Below are positions 1 through 6,982 of a stretch of DNA of 12,887 nucleotides, piece after piece. A model generated the notes under the pieces. The model did not search any database, was not told the DNA's origin, and saw nothing but the letters and a program-made list of their open reading frames with translations. The translations under genes were made by a program, and so were the position numbers. This DNA is from an uncultured Sulfitobacter sp. Its GTDB lineage: Bacteria > Pseudomonadota > Alphaproteobacteria > Rhodobacterales > Rhodobacteraceae. The stretch spans positions 1 through 12,887 of the forward strand of contig CALAIJ010000088.1 of the NCBI GenBank assembly GCA_937923365.1, given 5' to 3'. Every line of letters starts with the position of its first letter. Positions within the stretch are counted from its first letter, which is position 1.

Positions 1-107
1 TGCCGGATGTCGCGGTGCTGATTGCCAACAGCCTGACAGACCTCAGCGCAAACCCGCTTGATCCCTCAACATTCGCCCGCCGGACATGGTTCCCGGACCT
101 GCTATGA
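1..107 (+). CDS. C-terminal end of an unidentified protein (5' truncated)
   Basis: An open frame enters from the left edge (codons begin at base 3) and stops at TGA 105-107, giving the last 34 residues of a protein. They include ANSLTDLSANPLDPS and end RRTWFPDLL. The frame has good codon quality and its stop overlaps an ATG at 104 (ATGA), so it joins tightly to the next gene. The tail pattern (Asp-Pro, Ser-Thr, Arg-Thr, Trp near the end) resembles the end of the next protein, which has DPAST and RTLW, so the two may be related; this is a short match. Function cannot be assigned. Given the neighbours, a tail-associated structural protein is a reasonable guess only. Confidence 0.6.
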   Translation, partial: PDVAVLIANSLTDLSANPLDPSTFARRTWFPDLL

Positions 108-121
108 GCAAGGAGACTGAT

Positions 122-682
122 ATGCATTCCACCCCCGCGAAACCGCCCGCCTGCGAGCATCCTGCTGCTGGTTTGCACGGCAAGTATCAAGACGTCCTGC
201 GCGGCCCGGACGGACAGGTGATCCAGATACGCCCCGTATCCAGCAATGCTATTGTGGTGGATTGTCGCCGCATCCTTGCCACACTCATATCGGGTGGCGC
301 GGCACTGGGCATTCAAGGCATGCAGTTCGGGTCGGGCCTTGCGTCTTGGGATGGAGGGGGAACGCCGCCTGCGACACCTGCCCAGACCGCGCTGAGTGAT
401 CCGGCAGCCTTTACCGTGCCTGCCGCAGACCTTGCCATCGATTTTGTGGATGATGCGGGCGTGGTGGTTGCAGGCCCCACGAACCGCCTACAGATCGTGG
501 CGACATTGGGCCCTGCCCTGCCGCCATGGCCCGATGCCAATCATGCCAGCGGATCCCTGCGCGAATTCGGGCTGGTGGGTGATTTGGGCGGCACCCCCAG
601 CCTGATCAACTACGTCACCCATCCCGTCATCAACAAGGACCCCGCCAGTACGCTTGAACGTACACTTTGGCTGGTCTTTTAA
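122..682 (+). CDS. Hypothetical protein, possible tail-fibre-like structural protein
   Basis: A 186-residue protein not assigned to a named family. The start at 122 is chosen because AGGAG at 111-115 sits 6 nt upstream; an in-frame ATG at 104 overlaps the previous stop but lacks a comparable site. There is no signal peptide or membrane segment. The N-terminal 20 residues are Pro/Ala-rich and look unstructured. After that comes a beta-rich domain with Gly-Gly turns (SWDGGG around residue 78). Near the C-terminus LREFGLVGDLGG resembles the E-x-GLF element of phage tail-fibre and collar proteins (family knowledge from memory), followed by INYVTHPVINKD and a short strand ending WLVF. With the DUF6519 and vWA genes downstream, a structural or receptor-facing part of a tail-like particle is the best inference. 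The real gene is well supported; the role is weak. Confidence 0.75.
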   Translation: MHSTPAKPPACEHPAAGLHGKYQDVLRGPDGQVIQIRPVSSNAIVVDCRRILATLISGGAALGIQGMQFGSGLASWDGGGTPPATPAQTALSDPAAFTVPAADLAIDFVDDAGVVVAGPTNRLQIVATLGPALPPWPDANHASGSLREFGLVGDLGGTPSLINYVTHPVINKDPASTLERTLWLVF

Positions 683-711
683 CCGATCCCCCAGAATGAA
701 GGAGATACGTC

Positions 712-2679
712 ATGGCCATCATTACCCCTGACACATTCGACCCCCTGCGCCGCTTTGTCAGCGTGCGGCTGCAACAAGGCGTCCCGGTGGTAGATGCCGA
801 CTGGAACGAGCGCGACGATATCCGCAGGTTCGAATTGCGCGCCTATCTGAAGTGGTTTGTGGGCGACGGGGTGCCCGAAGGCTCTGACGGCTTTCGCATC
901 CTTGCCCTGCCTGCCCCTGCCGCGAACGACTTTGTGGTCAGTGCAGGTGTCCCGCCCGCTCCGGGCGGAGAGACAGCGCTGAACACCGGCTTGCGCCACT
1001 TTGGCCGGTGTCTTGTCGACGGGTTGGAGGCCGCAATCGAAACCGACACCGATTACCGCGCCCAGCCCTTGCATGACGCCAACCCCACAGCCCCTGCCGA
1101 GGCGGCCCTACGCGGCACAGTTACCATTCCTGAATTGCCTGTGCTGGATGGTACGGTCACGGTCTATCTTGATGTCTGGGAACGCCTTGTGCGCCCGGAA
1201 GAGGACCCCTCGCTGATCTTTGTCGATATCGGGACAGAAAGCTGTGCACGGCTGCGTCAGGAATGGACAGTGCGCGCGCGCATCGGCACAGCCATCCCCG
1301 TATCAGGGGACGCTGATTTCGAGGCGGGGCATTCCTATTACGGACTGGCCCAGATTGCCCGTGTGGCGGCAGACCCTGTGGTCTTTCCCAGCCAGATCAC
1401 CGACATCCGCGAACGTCGTCTTCTGACGCCGCCTGCCACTTTGGCAGAAGATATGCTGGCAACCACGCCGGACCGCTACCGCCGTGGTCTAGACCGGCCT
1501 GCAGTGCCCCTGCGCACTGCACTGAACGCCTTGCTGCGCGGACAGTTGCCTGCTTCGGATGACCAGATTATCGCGCCCGATCCGTCCAATGACAACGCAA
1601 CGCGCGCCGCCGCAATCAACGGCAACCAGACGCATCTTTTGTGGCATTCAAACCGCGCAGGCGGGGTGAACCAGATCTTCGCCACCTCCTGGAGCGATGC
1701 CGACCCGACCGCCGCTGGCACCAACCCGCCGGTGCAAGTCACCCCCGGTCCAGCATCGGCCGAGACCCCAACGCTGGTGATGCTGCCCACCACACCCGAG
1801 CCTGCCTTGCTGGTCGCCTACCAGACCGAAAACAACATCCGTTTTCGCCGTGCTGCCGCCCCTGCAGGCCTGCCCGCTGCGGCAGAAACCGCTGTGGCAG
1901 AACAAGCTGAGGTGGAAGCCCACCCCGTTGCTGTGCGCACAGGCCAGATCGTGACATTCTTTTGGTACTGGAACGGCCCCGGCGCCACGGACCGCATCCG
2001 CTACCGCAGACGTCAATACGACGCCAGTTGGGACGAAGCCGCCGCCGTCTGGCTGGATGGCGAGACATCGGACCTGTCAACCTTGCGGGCACGCTCGCCT
2101 TCCACAGCGCCGGGTATCCTGCATGCGGCAACCGACAGTGCCGACCGGATCTGGGTATCCTTCCGCACGCAGGCCAACACCATCGCGGTGGCGCGCCTGA
2201 CCCCGACAACAGGCGCCATCGAGACCTTCACTGACCTTGAACTGGACAGCGGCACATCGGATCAACAACCCTTTGTGCTGGTGGATGAACCGGGCGCGGT
2301 CTGGGTGTTCTGGCGTGGCGATCTGGCGATCCATCAGGCGCGGTATGACATTGCGACGGACACCTGGGGCGCGGCCACTGCGATCCCCGGCACCGATGGC
2401 CCGAATGATGCAAACGAACGGCCCACAGCCGTGGTCGACGCGGACGGCGGGATTTGGCTGCTGTGGGGGCGCGATGATGCCGGCACCACCAACATCTGGA
2501 CCGTGGGACGCGATCCGAACACGGGCGGCTGGGGCAGCCCGCGTCAGGTGACAGCCTCGTCGGGTGCGAACGATTTCCCGCTGGCCTTTCTGCGAGACGG
2601 CACAATCCGCCTGATCTTCCGCTCCAACCGTGGCGGCCAGTTCGACCTCTTCCAGAAAAATCTGATCATAACAATTTAA
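712..2679 (+). CDS. DUF6519-type protein with C-terminal beta-propeller-like repeats
   Basis: A 655-residue protein; AAGGAG at 699-704 lies 7 nt before the ATG. The N-terminus has the hallmark I recognise from DUF6519 proteins: TFDP (8-11), then VRLQQG (18-23) and VDADWNERDD (27-36). That domain is common beside phage-tail-like and extracellular contractile-injection gene sets (recalled, not searched). Residues about 40-290 are a beta-rich middle part containing YLDVWERLV and a DIRERRL segment. From about residue 300 to the end I count seven repeats in which a strand rich in aromatic and aliphatic residues carries W or F: starts near residues 304, 364, 411, 478, 528, 579 and 630, e.g. LLWHSNRAGG, VWVFWRGD, IWLLWGRDD, IRLIFRSNRGG. 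This suggests a seven-bladed propeller used for binding. There is no signal peptide, as expected for a particle component loaded in the cytoplasm. It probably acts as a tail-associated adhesin or baseplate attachment; the ligand is unknown. Confidence 0.85.
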   Translation: MAIITPDTFDPLRRFVSVRLQQGVPVVDADWNERDDIRRFELRAYLKWFVGDGVPEGSDGFRILALPAPAANDFVVSAGVPPAPGGETALNTGLRHFGRCLVDGLEAAIETDTDYRAQPLHDANPTAPAEAALRGTVTIPELPVLDGTVTVYLDVWERLVRPEEDPSLIFVDIGTESCARLRQEWTVRARIGTAIPVSGDADFEAGHSYYGLAQIARVAADPVVFPSQITDIRERRLLTPPATLAEDMLATTPDRYRRGLDRPAVPLRTALNALLRGQLPASDDQIIAPDPSNDNATRAAAINGNQTHLLWHSNRAGGVNQIFATSWSDADPTAAGTNPPVQVTPGPASAETPTLVMLPTTPEPALLVAYQTENNIRFRRAAAPAGLPAAAETAVAEQAEVEAHPVAVRTGQIVTFFWYWNGPGATDRIRYRRRQYDASWDEAAAVWLDGETSDLSTLRARSPSTAPGILHAATDSADRIWVSFRTQANTIAVARLTPTTGAIETFTDLELDSGTSDQQPFVLVDEPGAVWVFWRGDLAIHQARYDIATDTWGAATAIPGTDGPNDANERPTAVVDADGGIWLLWGRDDAGTTNIWTVGRDPNTGGWGSPRQVTASSGANDFPLAFLRDGTIRLIFRSNRGGQFDLFQKNLIITI

Positions 2680-2691
2680 CCGGAGAATATC

Positions 2692-5379
2692 ATGCCAAAT
2701 CCAATTTTTGCGCCAGCAGTCTGGACTGTTGACGAGACATACACAGTCACCCAAACCGACTTTCTCGCGGTGGATATCTGGGTCGAGGACATAGACAATT
2801 CCGATGCAAGCGTGACCCTGACCCTGCCTGCGGGTGCCGAAGCGGAAGTATTGGCAAACCCTGTTGACTGGGCAACTGCGGGCCAGCCCATTCTGACCGG
2901 TGGTGTCTGGACGCCGGGTGCAATTCCACTGGGCGACTGGACCGTGTCGGTGAACGTCGTGGGCGCGCCCACGGGGCCGCAGTCTGTGTCGCTCAGCAAT
3001 CCGACTGGCACGTTGCCCACGGGGATCTTGCGCATTGTGATCCGCGGTCTGGCGGGCGCCGCGGCAACGATTGAACCGGGCGGCGGGACATTGTCCATCG
3101 ACCGCCTGCTGGCCGATCCTTCCGTCAGTTCGGTGTTCGTGGCAAGCCCGGCGCTGCCCCTCAAGGAAGGCACCGTTGGCATCACGCTTGGCGCGGTGAC
3201 GGCGTCCTCTGAACTGGTGAATGGCGCGCCTATGGTGCCGCTTGTTCCTGCGCCTGCGCGCATCGACACCTGGCAGACCGATCCCGCCAATGCAACGGCA
3301 GTGCGGAACTTTGCCCCGGCCGGCACCAGCGCCACTTTTGACGCCCCTGCGGTCTACGCGGACACGGATGTGAATTTCACGCTGAGCACGTCCTACGATC
3401 TGGACGCCAGCGGGACCGCTGATCCAACAGAACCTGCAAACGCGGAGGTCTTGCCGGTGACGATAGAACCCGTGACCTACGGCATGGTTCTGGCCGTGGA
3501 CCGATCCGGTAGCATGGGCAGCGCGCTGGGGGCAGGCAACAAGTGGGAGCAGGCCGTGAATGCCGCCCACGCCTGGATGGACCTATTCACCGCCTTCCGC
3601 CCGGGTGGCGCGCATAAAGCAGGGGTGATGACCTTCCAGAATGACAGCTGTTCGTGGACCGACACGCCTCATGCACAACTGCCGTTTCTGGACCCGTCCG
3701 ATGGCACAGCCTTGCCGGGACCAGACAGTAACCTGCTGCAACCGCTCGACTTCTTTGAGAACAACGACACGTGGAACCTTGGGGATGTGGCCAGTTGCAC
3801 GCCCATCGGTGACGGCCTGATCCGCAGTTGGGAAGCGATTGCCGCGGCCCAGTCCGATGTCGATTCAGGTGCGGTCATTCTGCTGACGGACGGCTATGAA
3901 AACGCGGGCAGCGTCACCATCGAGGAGACCGCGGGCGCCGCCGCCTCCACCTTCGAGGACCTCCGCGACGTCGGCGCCCTTGCAGGCGCCAATGCCAAGA
4001 TCGGGCCACGGGTCTTTGCGCTGGGGGTTGGCACCTCGGTTCAAAGCGATCGGCTGGAGGTGCTGGCGACGGATGGACACTACGCCCAGATCACCGATTC
4101 AGTCGACGTGCTGAACGCCTTGGCGGAAATGTTGGGGGCGGTTCTGTCTGCCGAACGCGCAGGCCCGCTTTTGGGCGTTGTCGATCCCGACAGCCCTTCA
4201 AACGCGCTCTACTTTGCGGCCAACACCGGCGAGCAGGTCATGACCATTCTGGTGCCCCTGCCAACGCCGGGGCAGACAGTCTCCGTGGCATGGCGACCTC
4301 AGGGTGATCCCAACTTTGTGCCGATCAACCCAGCCGATGCGCATCTGGAGCTGACCGAACGCACCAACCACATTCTGTTGCGGATTGACCTGACGAACCT
4401 GCCCAGCGCGACCCCTACCGGATCAGAGTGGCGGGTTCAGCGTATGGACGGCGGCACGCCGCAAGTGCTGACCGACGCGGACGTGCTGGCGATGGCCGAC
4501 CTGCATGTGCAAACGGAGATGTTCTTTGGCCGCAAGACCCACTTCACGGACGAACCTATCGACCTCTTTTGCCGGATAACGGCAGGCGGTGCACCGATAA
4601 CAGATGCACAGGTACTGGTTGACGTTGCCCGCCCCGGAGAAGGTCTGGGCACTTTCCTGAGCACCAATTCAAAGCTCTATGATAAAAAGGCGCAAAGCCA
4701 GCAGTTTGACGGACGGGATCCCGACAAGGGCAAAGCGCATATGATCCGGCATTTGCTAAATGCGACGGGTCAGGCCGATCTGCCCATCGTGTCTACGCCC
4801 GACTTTGAACTGAAGGACAACGGGCCGACGGGCGGCGGTGCCATCGGTGACGGTCTGTGGGCTGCCCGGTACGGTGATACCACGCTGGAAGGCACGTATA
4901 CGTTCCGCTTTCGCGTGCTTGGCCGGATGCCGAACGGCAGTCGGTTCGCGCGGACCATTCTCAAGTCGATCTATCTGGCGGTCAGACCCTCCGTCACCGG
5001 GTCGGACTACGCCTGGGCCACCACGGACGAACTGCAAGGCGGGCAAGCGGTGAGCATTCTCAGCATCACACCCAAAAGCGCATCGGGGCAGTATCTCGGC
5101 CCGTTCCGTGCTGACAAGTTTGCCATCTCCGTGGCTGACGGCAGCATAAGCGGCGCGCTGACGGATGCGCTGAATGGCAGTTATCAGTTGCGGGTATTGC
5201 ACGACCCTGCCGACAATCCGGTGGTGTCGGTCAGCGTCTATGGCACACCGTTGCGCCCCTCCAGTCCGCGTGGCGGTTTGGGCAGTTCAGGCGTGAGCGG
5301 GATGACCTGCTGGCAGATATTCGTGGCCTTGCTGGTCTGCGTCTGGCGGGCGATCCTGCGGCTCTTTGGCATTCGTTAA
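2692..5379 (+). CDS. von Willebrand factor A domain protein with hydrophobic C-terminal tail
   Basis: An 895-residue protein starting 12 nt after the DUF6519 stop, with CGGAGA at 2681-2686. Residues 1-260 are beta-rich and Thr/Val-rich, with a D-x-D-x-S-G loop at 236-241 that could bind calcium. The vWA domain follows: DRSGS at 270-274 is the MIDAS D-x-S-x-S motif, T370 in CTPIGDG is the expected metal Thr, and D400 in LLTDG the third metal residue, so the site looks intact. Residues about 490-860 form further beta domains; LKDNG (707-711), then GDG and EGTYTFRFRV, resemble the beta-sandwich that follows vWA in CLCA-like proteins. The last 25 residues (871-895) are hydrophobic with Trp, two Cys and four Arg, and could be a C-terminal membrane or surface anchor. 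No N-terminal signal peptide is visible. It likely gives metal-dependent protein binding for the tail-like system encoded upstream; the partner is unknown. Confidence 0.85.
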   Translation: MPNPIFAPAVWTVDETYTVTQTDFLAVDIWVEDIDNSDASVTLTLPAGAEAEVLANPVDWATAGQPILTGGVWTPGAIPLGDWTVSVNVVGAPTGPQSVSLSNPTGTLPTGILRIVIRGLAGAAATIEPGGGTLSIDRLLADPSVSSVFVASPALPLKEGTVGITLGAVTASSELVNGAPMVPLVPAPARIDTWQTDPANATAVRNFAPAGTSATFDAPAVYADTDVNFTLSTSYDLDASGTADPTEPANAEVLPVTIEPVTYGMVLAVDRSGSMGSALGAGNKWEQAVNAAHAWMDLFTAFRPGGAHKAGVMTFQNDSCSWTDTPHAQLPFLDPSDGTALPGPDSNLLQPLDFFENNDTWNLGDVASCTPIGDGLIRSWEAIAAAQSDVDSGAVILLTDGYENAGSVTIEETAGAAASTFEDLRDVGALAGANAKIGPRVFALGVGTSVQSDRLEVLATDGHYAQITDSVDVLNALAEMLGAVLSAERAGPLLGVVDPDSPSNALYFAANTGEQVMTILVPLPTPGQTVSVAWRPQGDPNFVPINPADAHLELTERTNHILLRIDLTNLPSATPTGSEWRVQRMDGGTPQVLTDADVLAMADLHVQTEMFFGRKTHFTDEPIDLFCRITAGGAPITDAQVLVDVARPGEGLGTFLSTNSKLYDKKAQSQQFDGRDPDKGKAHMIRHLLNATGQADLPIVSTPDFELKDNGPTGGGAIGDGLWAARYGDTTLEGTYTFRFRVLGRMPNGSRFARTILKSIYLAVRPSVTGSDYAWATTDELQGGQAVSILSITPKSASGQYLGPFRADKFAISVADGSISGALTDALNGSYQLRVLHDPADNPVVSVSVYGTPLRPSSPRGGLGSSGVSGMTCWQIFVALLVCVWRAILRLFGIR

Positions 5380-5426
5380 GCTGGCGTTTGCCCCTGCGGC
5401 TTTCGGTCGGCTACTAAAAGTTCGGT

Positions 5427-5481
5427 CAGAGAAATCTGTGCACGTGGCGCGGCAACGCCCCTGTCGTGCACAGTTTCTTTG
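5427..5481 (+). terminator. Large hairpin, likely terminator of the left operon
   Basis: The arms CTGTGCACG (5436-5444) and CGTGCACAG (5465-5473) pair perfectly. After a single bulged T5435, AGAAA (5430-5434) pairs with TTTCT (5474-5478), and three more pairs reach 5427/5481, one of them G-U. The 20-nt loop contains an inner GGCG/CGCC pair. The descending arm and the bases after it are T-rich (TTTCTTTGCTTTCTT). It lies about 50 nt after the vWA stop and before the catabolic promoter, where an operon end is expected. There is no clean run of T, so termination strength is uncertain; it could instead be a protein-binding inverted repeat. Confidence 0.55.
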
Positions 5482-5563
5482 CTTTCTTGCGCAATTTCCG
5501 CCGCGCACCATTGGGATTCCTCAGACCTGTAATTGCTGGTCCCTTTGCCTTGCGACGGGGTGC

Positions 5564-5593
5564 AAGACAATTGGCTTGCGTCGCATACATAAT
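5564..5593 (+). promoter_or_regulatory. Candidate sigma-70-type promoter of the catabolic operon
   Basis: CATAAT at 5588-5593 matches the -10 consensus at five of six positions. AAGACA at 5564-5569 matches the -35 at four of six, with an 18-nt spacer. The expected start point near 5600 falls inside the inverted repeat at 5592-5612, and the transcript would carry a leader of about 130 nt before the crotonase start. An alternative -35 is TTGGCT at 5571-5576 with a poorer -10. The call rests on motif match and position only. Confidence 0.4.
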
Positions 5594-5612
5594 AGTTATT
5601 CAATATAACTAT
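5592..5612. promoter_or_regulatory. Perfect inverted repeat, likely MarR operator
   Basis: ATAGTTAT (5592-5599) and ATAACTAT (5605-5612) are exact reverse complements separated by 5 nt. The arm centres are 13 bp apart, and the 21-bp site has the size and dyad symmetry bound by MarR dimers. It is an AT-rich island in otherwise GC-rich DNA, overlaps the candidate -10 box and start point, and stands upstream of an operon that encodes a MarR protein as its second gene. Repression relieved by a hydroxycinnamoyl-CoA or free acid, as in related aromatic MarR regulators, is inference. Confidence 0.6.
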
Positions 5613-5721
5613 ATCTGCTCCGAAGGTTGTGACTGCTGCCGCCCATCACGGTGCGGCGTTGCAAAACCCCGCGGATCAGCGGCAGACATGCGGGGTCGGT
5701 CAATGCGCCCCTCAGTGCCAC

Positions 5722-5728
5722 AAGGAGG
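5722..5728 (+). promoter_or_regulatory. Shine-Dalgarno deciding the crotonase start
   Basis: AAGGAGG lies 5 nt before ATG 5734. It rules out the in-frame ATG at 5629, which would add 35 residues without family resemblance and has no such site. Confidence 0.8.
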
Positions 5729-5733
5729 CAAGA

Positions 5734-6501
5734 ATGAGCGCGCCGATACTCAAGGTCGAAGTTGATGGACAAATCGCAACTCTGACCATGAACCGCCCCG
5801 ACAAGCGCAACGCCATGTGCGAAGCACTTTTGGACGCGATGGATGCATTTTTCTCCGAGCCCCCCAAAGACGTGCGCGTGGTGATATTGACCGGAACGGC
5901 AGGGCATTTTTGCTCCGGCCTTGATCTGTCGGAACATGTGCATCGCTCGCCCGAGGAGAACCTTTATCATTCGCGCCACTGGCACAGCGTGATGGAGAAA
6001 ATCCAGTTCGGCGGGCTTGTCGTTGTCTCGGCCATGTTTGGCGCAGTGATTGGGGGCGGGCTGGAAATCGCGGCCTCTACCCATGTGCGCATCGCGGAGA
6101 GTTCCACAATTTTCCAACTCCCCGAAGGCCGCCGCGGCATCTTTGTCGGTGGGGGTGCCACTGCTAAGGTCGGGCGCATCATCGGGGCAGACAGGATGAC
6201 CGAAATGATGCTGACGGGGCGCAAGTACGATGCCCAAGACGGTGTGCGGCTGGGACTGGCCCACTATGCCGTTCCCGATGGCGAAGGGATGGCCCTTGCC
6301 CAATCGCTTGCGGGCAAGATTTCCCGCAATGCGCCATTGTCGAACTACTTTATGGTGCAGGCCATTGCCCATATCGGGGACATGTCGCACCGCGATGGCC
6401 TGTTCACAGAGTCGCTGGCCGCATCGCTTTCGCAAACGACGCCCGACGCCGAGGAAGGATTGAATGCCTTCCTTGAAAAGCGCGCGCCCAAGTTCCGGTG
6501 A
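5734..6501 (+). CDS. Crotonase-fold enoyl-CoA hydratase, probably for hydroxycinnamoyl-CoA
   Basis: A 255-residue protein of normal length for the crotonase (enoyl-CoA hydratase/isomerase) family. Signature segments are NRPDKRNAM near residue 20, FCSGLDL (59-65) and FGAVIGGGLEIAAS, the last two forming the oxyanion hole. E111 (in GGGLE) and E131 (in LPEGRRG) match the two catalytic glutamates of true hydratases. Hydroxycinnamoyl-CoA hydratase-lyases (vanillin-forming type) lack the first of these (recalled from HCHL), so simple hydration of the CoA-ester double bond is favoured over hydratase-lyase cleavage. It is first in a four-gene operon with a feruloyl-CoA synthase-like ligase and an amidohydrolase. 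The natural substrate is inferred from context; another enoyl-CoA is possible. Cytoplasmic, no signal peptide. Confidence 0.85.
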   Translation: MSAPILKVEVDGQIATLTMNRPDKRNAMCEALLDAMDAFFSEPPKDVRVVILTGTAGHFCSGLDLSEHVHRSPEENLYHSRHWHSVMEKIQFGGLVVVSAMFGAVIGGGLEIAASTHVRIAESSTIFQLPEGRRGIFVGGGATAKVGRIIGADRMTEMMLTGRKYDAQDGVRLGLAHYAVPDGEGMALAQSLAGKISRNAPLSNYFMVQAIAHIGDMSHRDGLFTESLAASLSQTTPDAEEGLNAFLEKRAPKFR

Positions 6502-6982
6502 TCTGATGGCGCTTCAACGCAAGACCTCTGCCGCGCCGAAATTTCGCGCCAATGACGCGACGCTACAGCGCTTTGTCGGCTACCACATGAAGCGGGCCTT
6601 CAATGTGGTGCAGGCCGATCTGACGCGCACCTTGCGGCCGTTTGATCTGCGTATGCTGACCTATACCGCGCTTGTGCTGATCGTCGATAACCCCGGTCTC
6701 AGCCCATCGCAACTGGCCGAAGCCATGGACGTCGAGCGCCCCAATATGGGGGTCATCGTGGACGAACTGGAACAGCGCGCGCTGATCCAGCGCGCACGTG
6801 TTCCCACCGATCGCAGGACCTACGCCCTGAGTGCCACGCTTCAGGGAAAGCGGCTGTGTGACCGCGCCGTCAAAGCGGTCACCGCCCATGAACGCCGTCT
6901 GCTTGAGGGGATCACCGCGCAGTCACAAGACACCATGATTGCGGCCCTGCAACTGATCCAGTCACGCGGAGGCAACGGATGA
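6464..6982 (+). CDS. MarR family transcriptional regulator
   Basis: A 172-residue winged-helix regulator. The start at 6464 has GAGGAAGGA at 6451-6459 and overlaps the crotonase gene by 38 nt. An alternative ATG at 6506, 4 nt after the crotonase stop, gives 158 residues and may fit the family length better but has only a weak ribosome site. With the longer numbering, the DNA-binding part runs from LSPSQLAEAM (from 79) through the recognition helix RPNMGVIVDELEQ (92-104) to the wing with the MarR D-R-R-x-Y motif (116-120). Helices before and after form the dimer interface. It probably represses its own operon at the inverted repeat 5592-5612, sensing an aromatic acid or its CoA ester, as CouR- and HcaR-type regulators do. 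Its stop overlaps the ligase start (ATGA at 6979). Confidence 0.88.
   Translation: MPSLKSARPSSGDLMALQRKTSAAPKFRANDATLQRFVGYHMKRAFNVVQADLTRTLRPFDLRMLTYTALVLIVDNPGLSPSQLAEAMDVERPNMGVIVDELEQRALIQRARVPTDRRTYALSATLQGKRLCDRAVKAVTAHERRLLEGITAQSQDTMIAALQLIQSRGGNG

Noticed and set aside
2077..3570. 497-codon open frame on the minus strand
   Set aside because: It runs antisense across the end of the DUF6519 gene and the start of the vWA gene, both with strong motifs and ribosome sites. Its product is rich in Arg, His, Cys and Gly without domain character, typical of a shadow frame in GC-rich DNA.
5402..5427. Repeated TTCGGTC at 5402-5408 and 5421-5427
   Set aside because: Only 7 bp in GC-rich DNA; expected by chance and without a linked promoter.
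5629..5733. 35-residue N-terminal extension of the crotonase
   Set aside because: No ribosome site at 5629, unrelated composition, and a strong AAGGAGG before ATG 5734, where family similarity begins.
5596..6435. 279-codon minus-strand frame
   Set aside because: It is antisense to the crotonase gene, has no recognisable motif and would cover the operator region.
5734..6501. Feruloyl-CoA hydratase-lyase (vanillin-forming) identity
   Set aside because: The protein has Glu in GGGLE where the lyase group has a different residue, and no vanillin dehydrogenase gene is adjacent.
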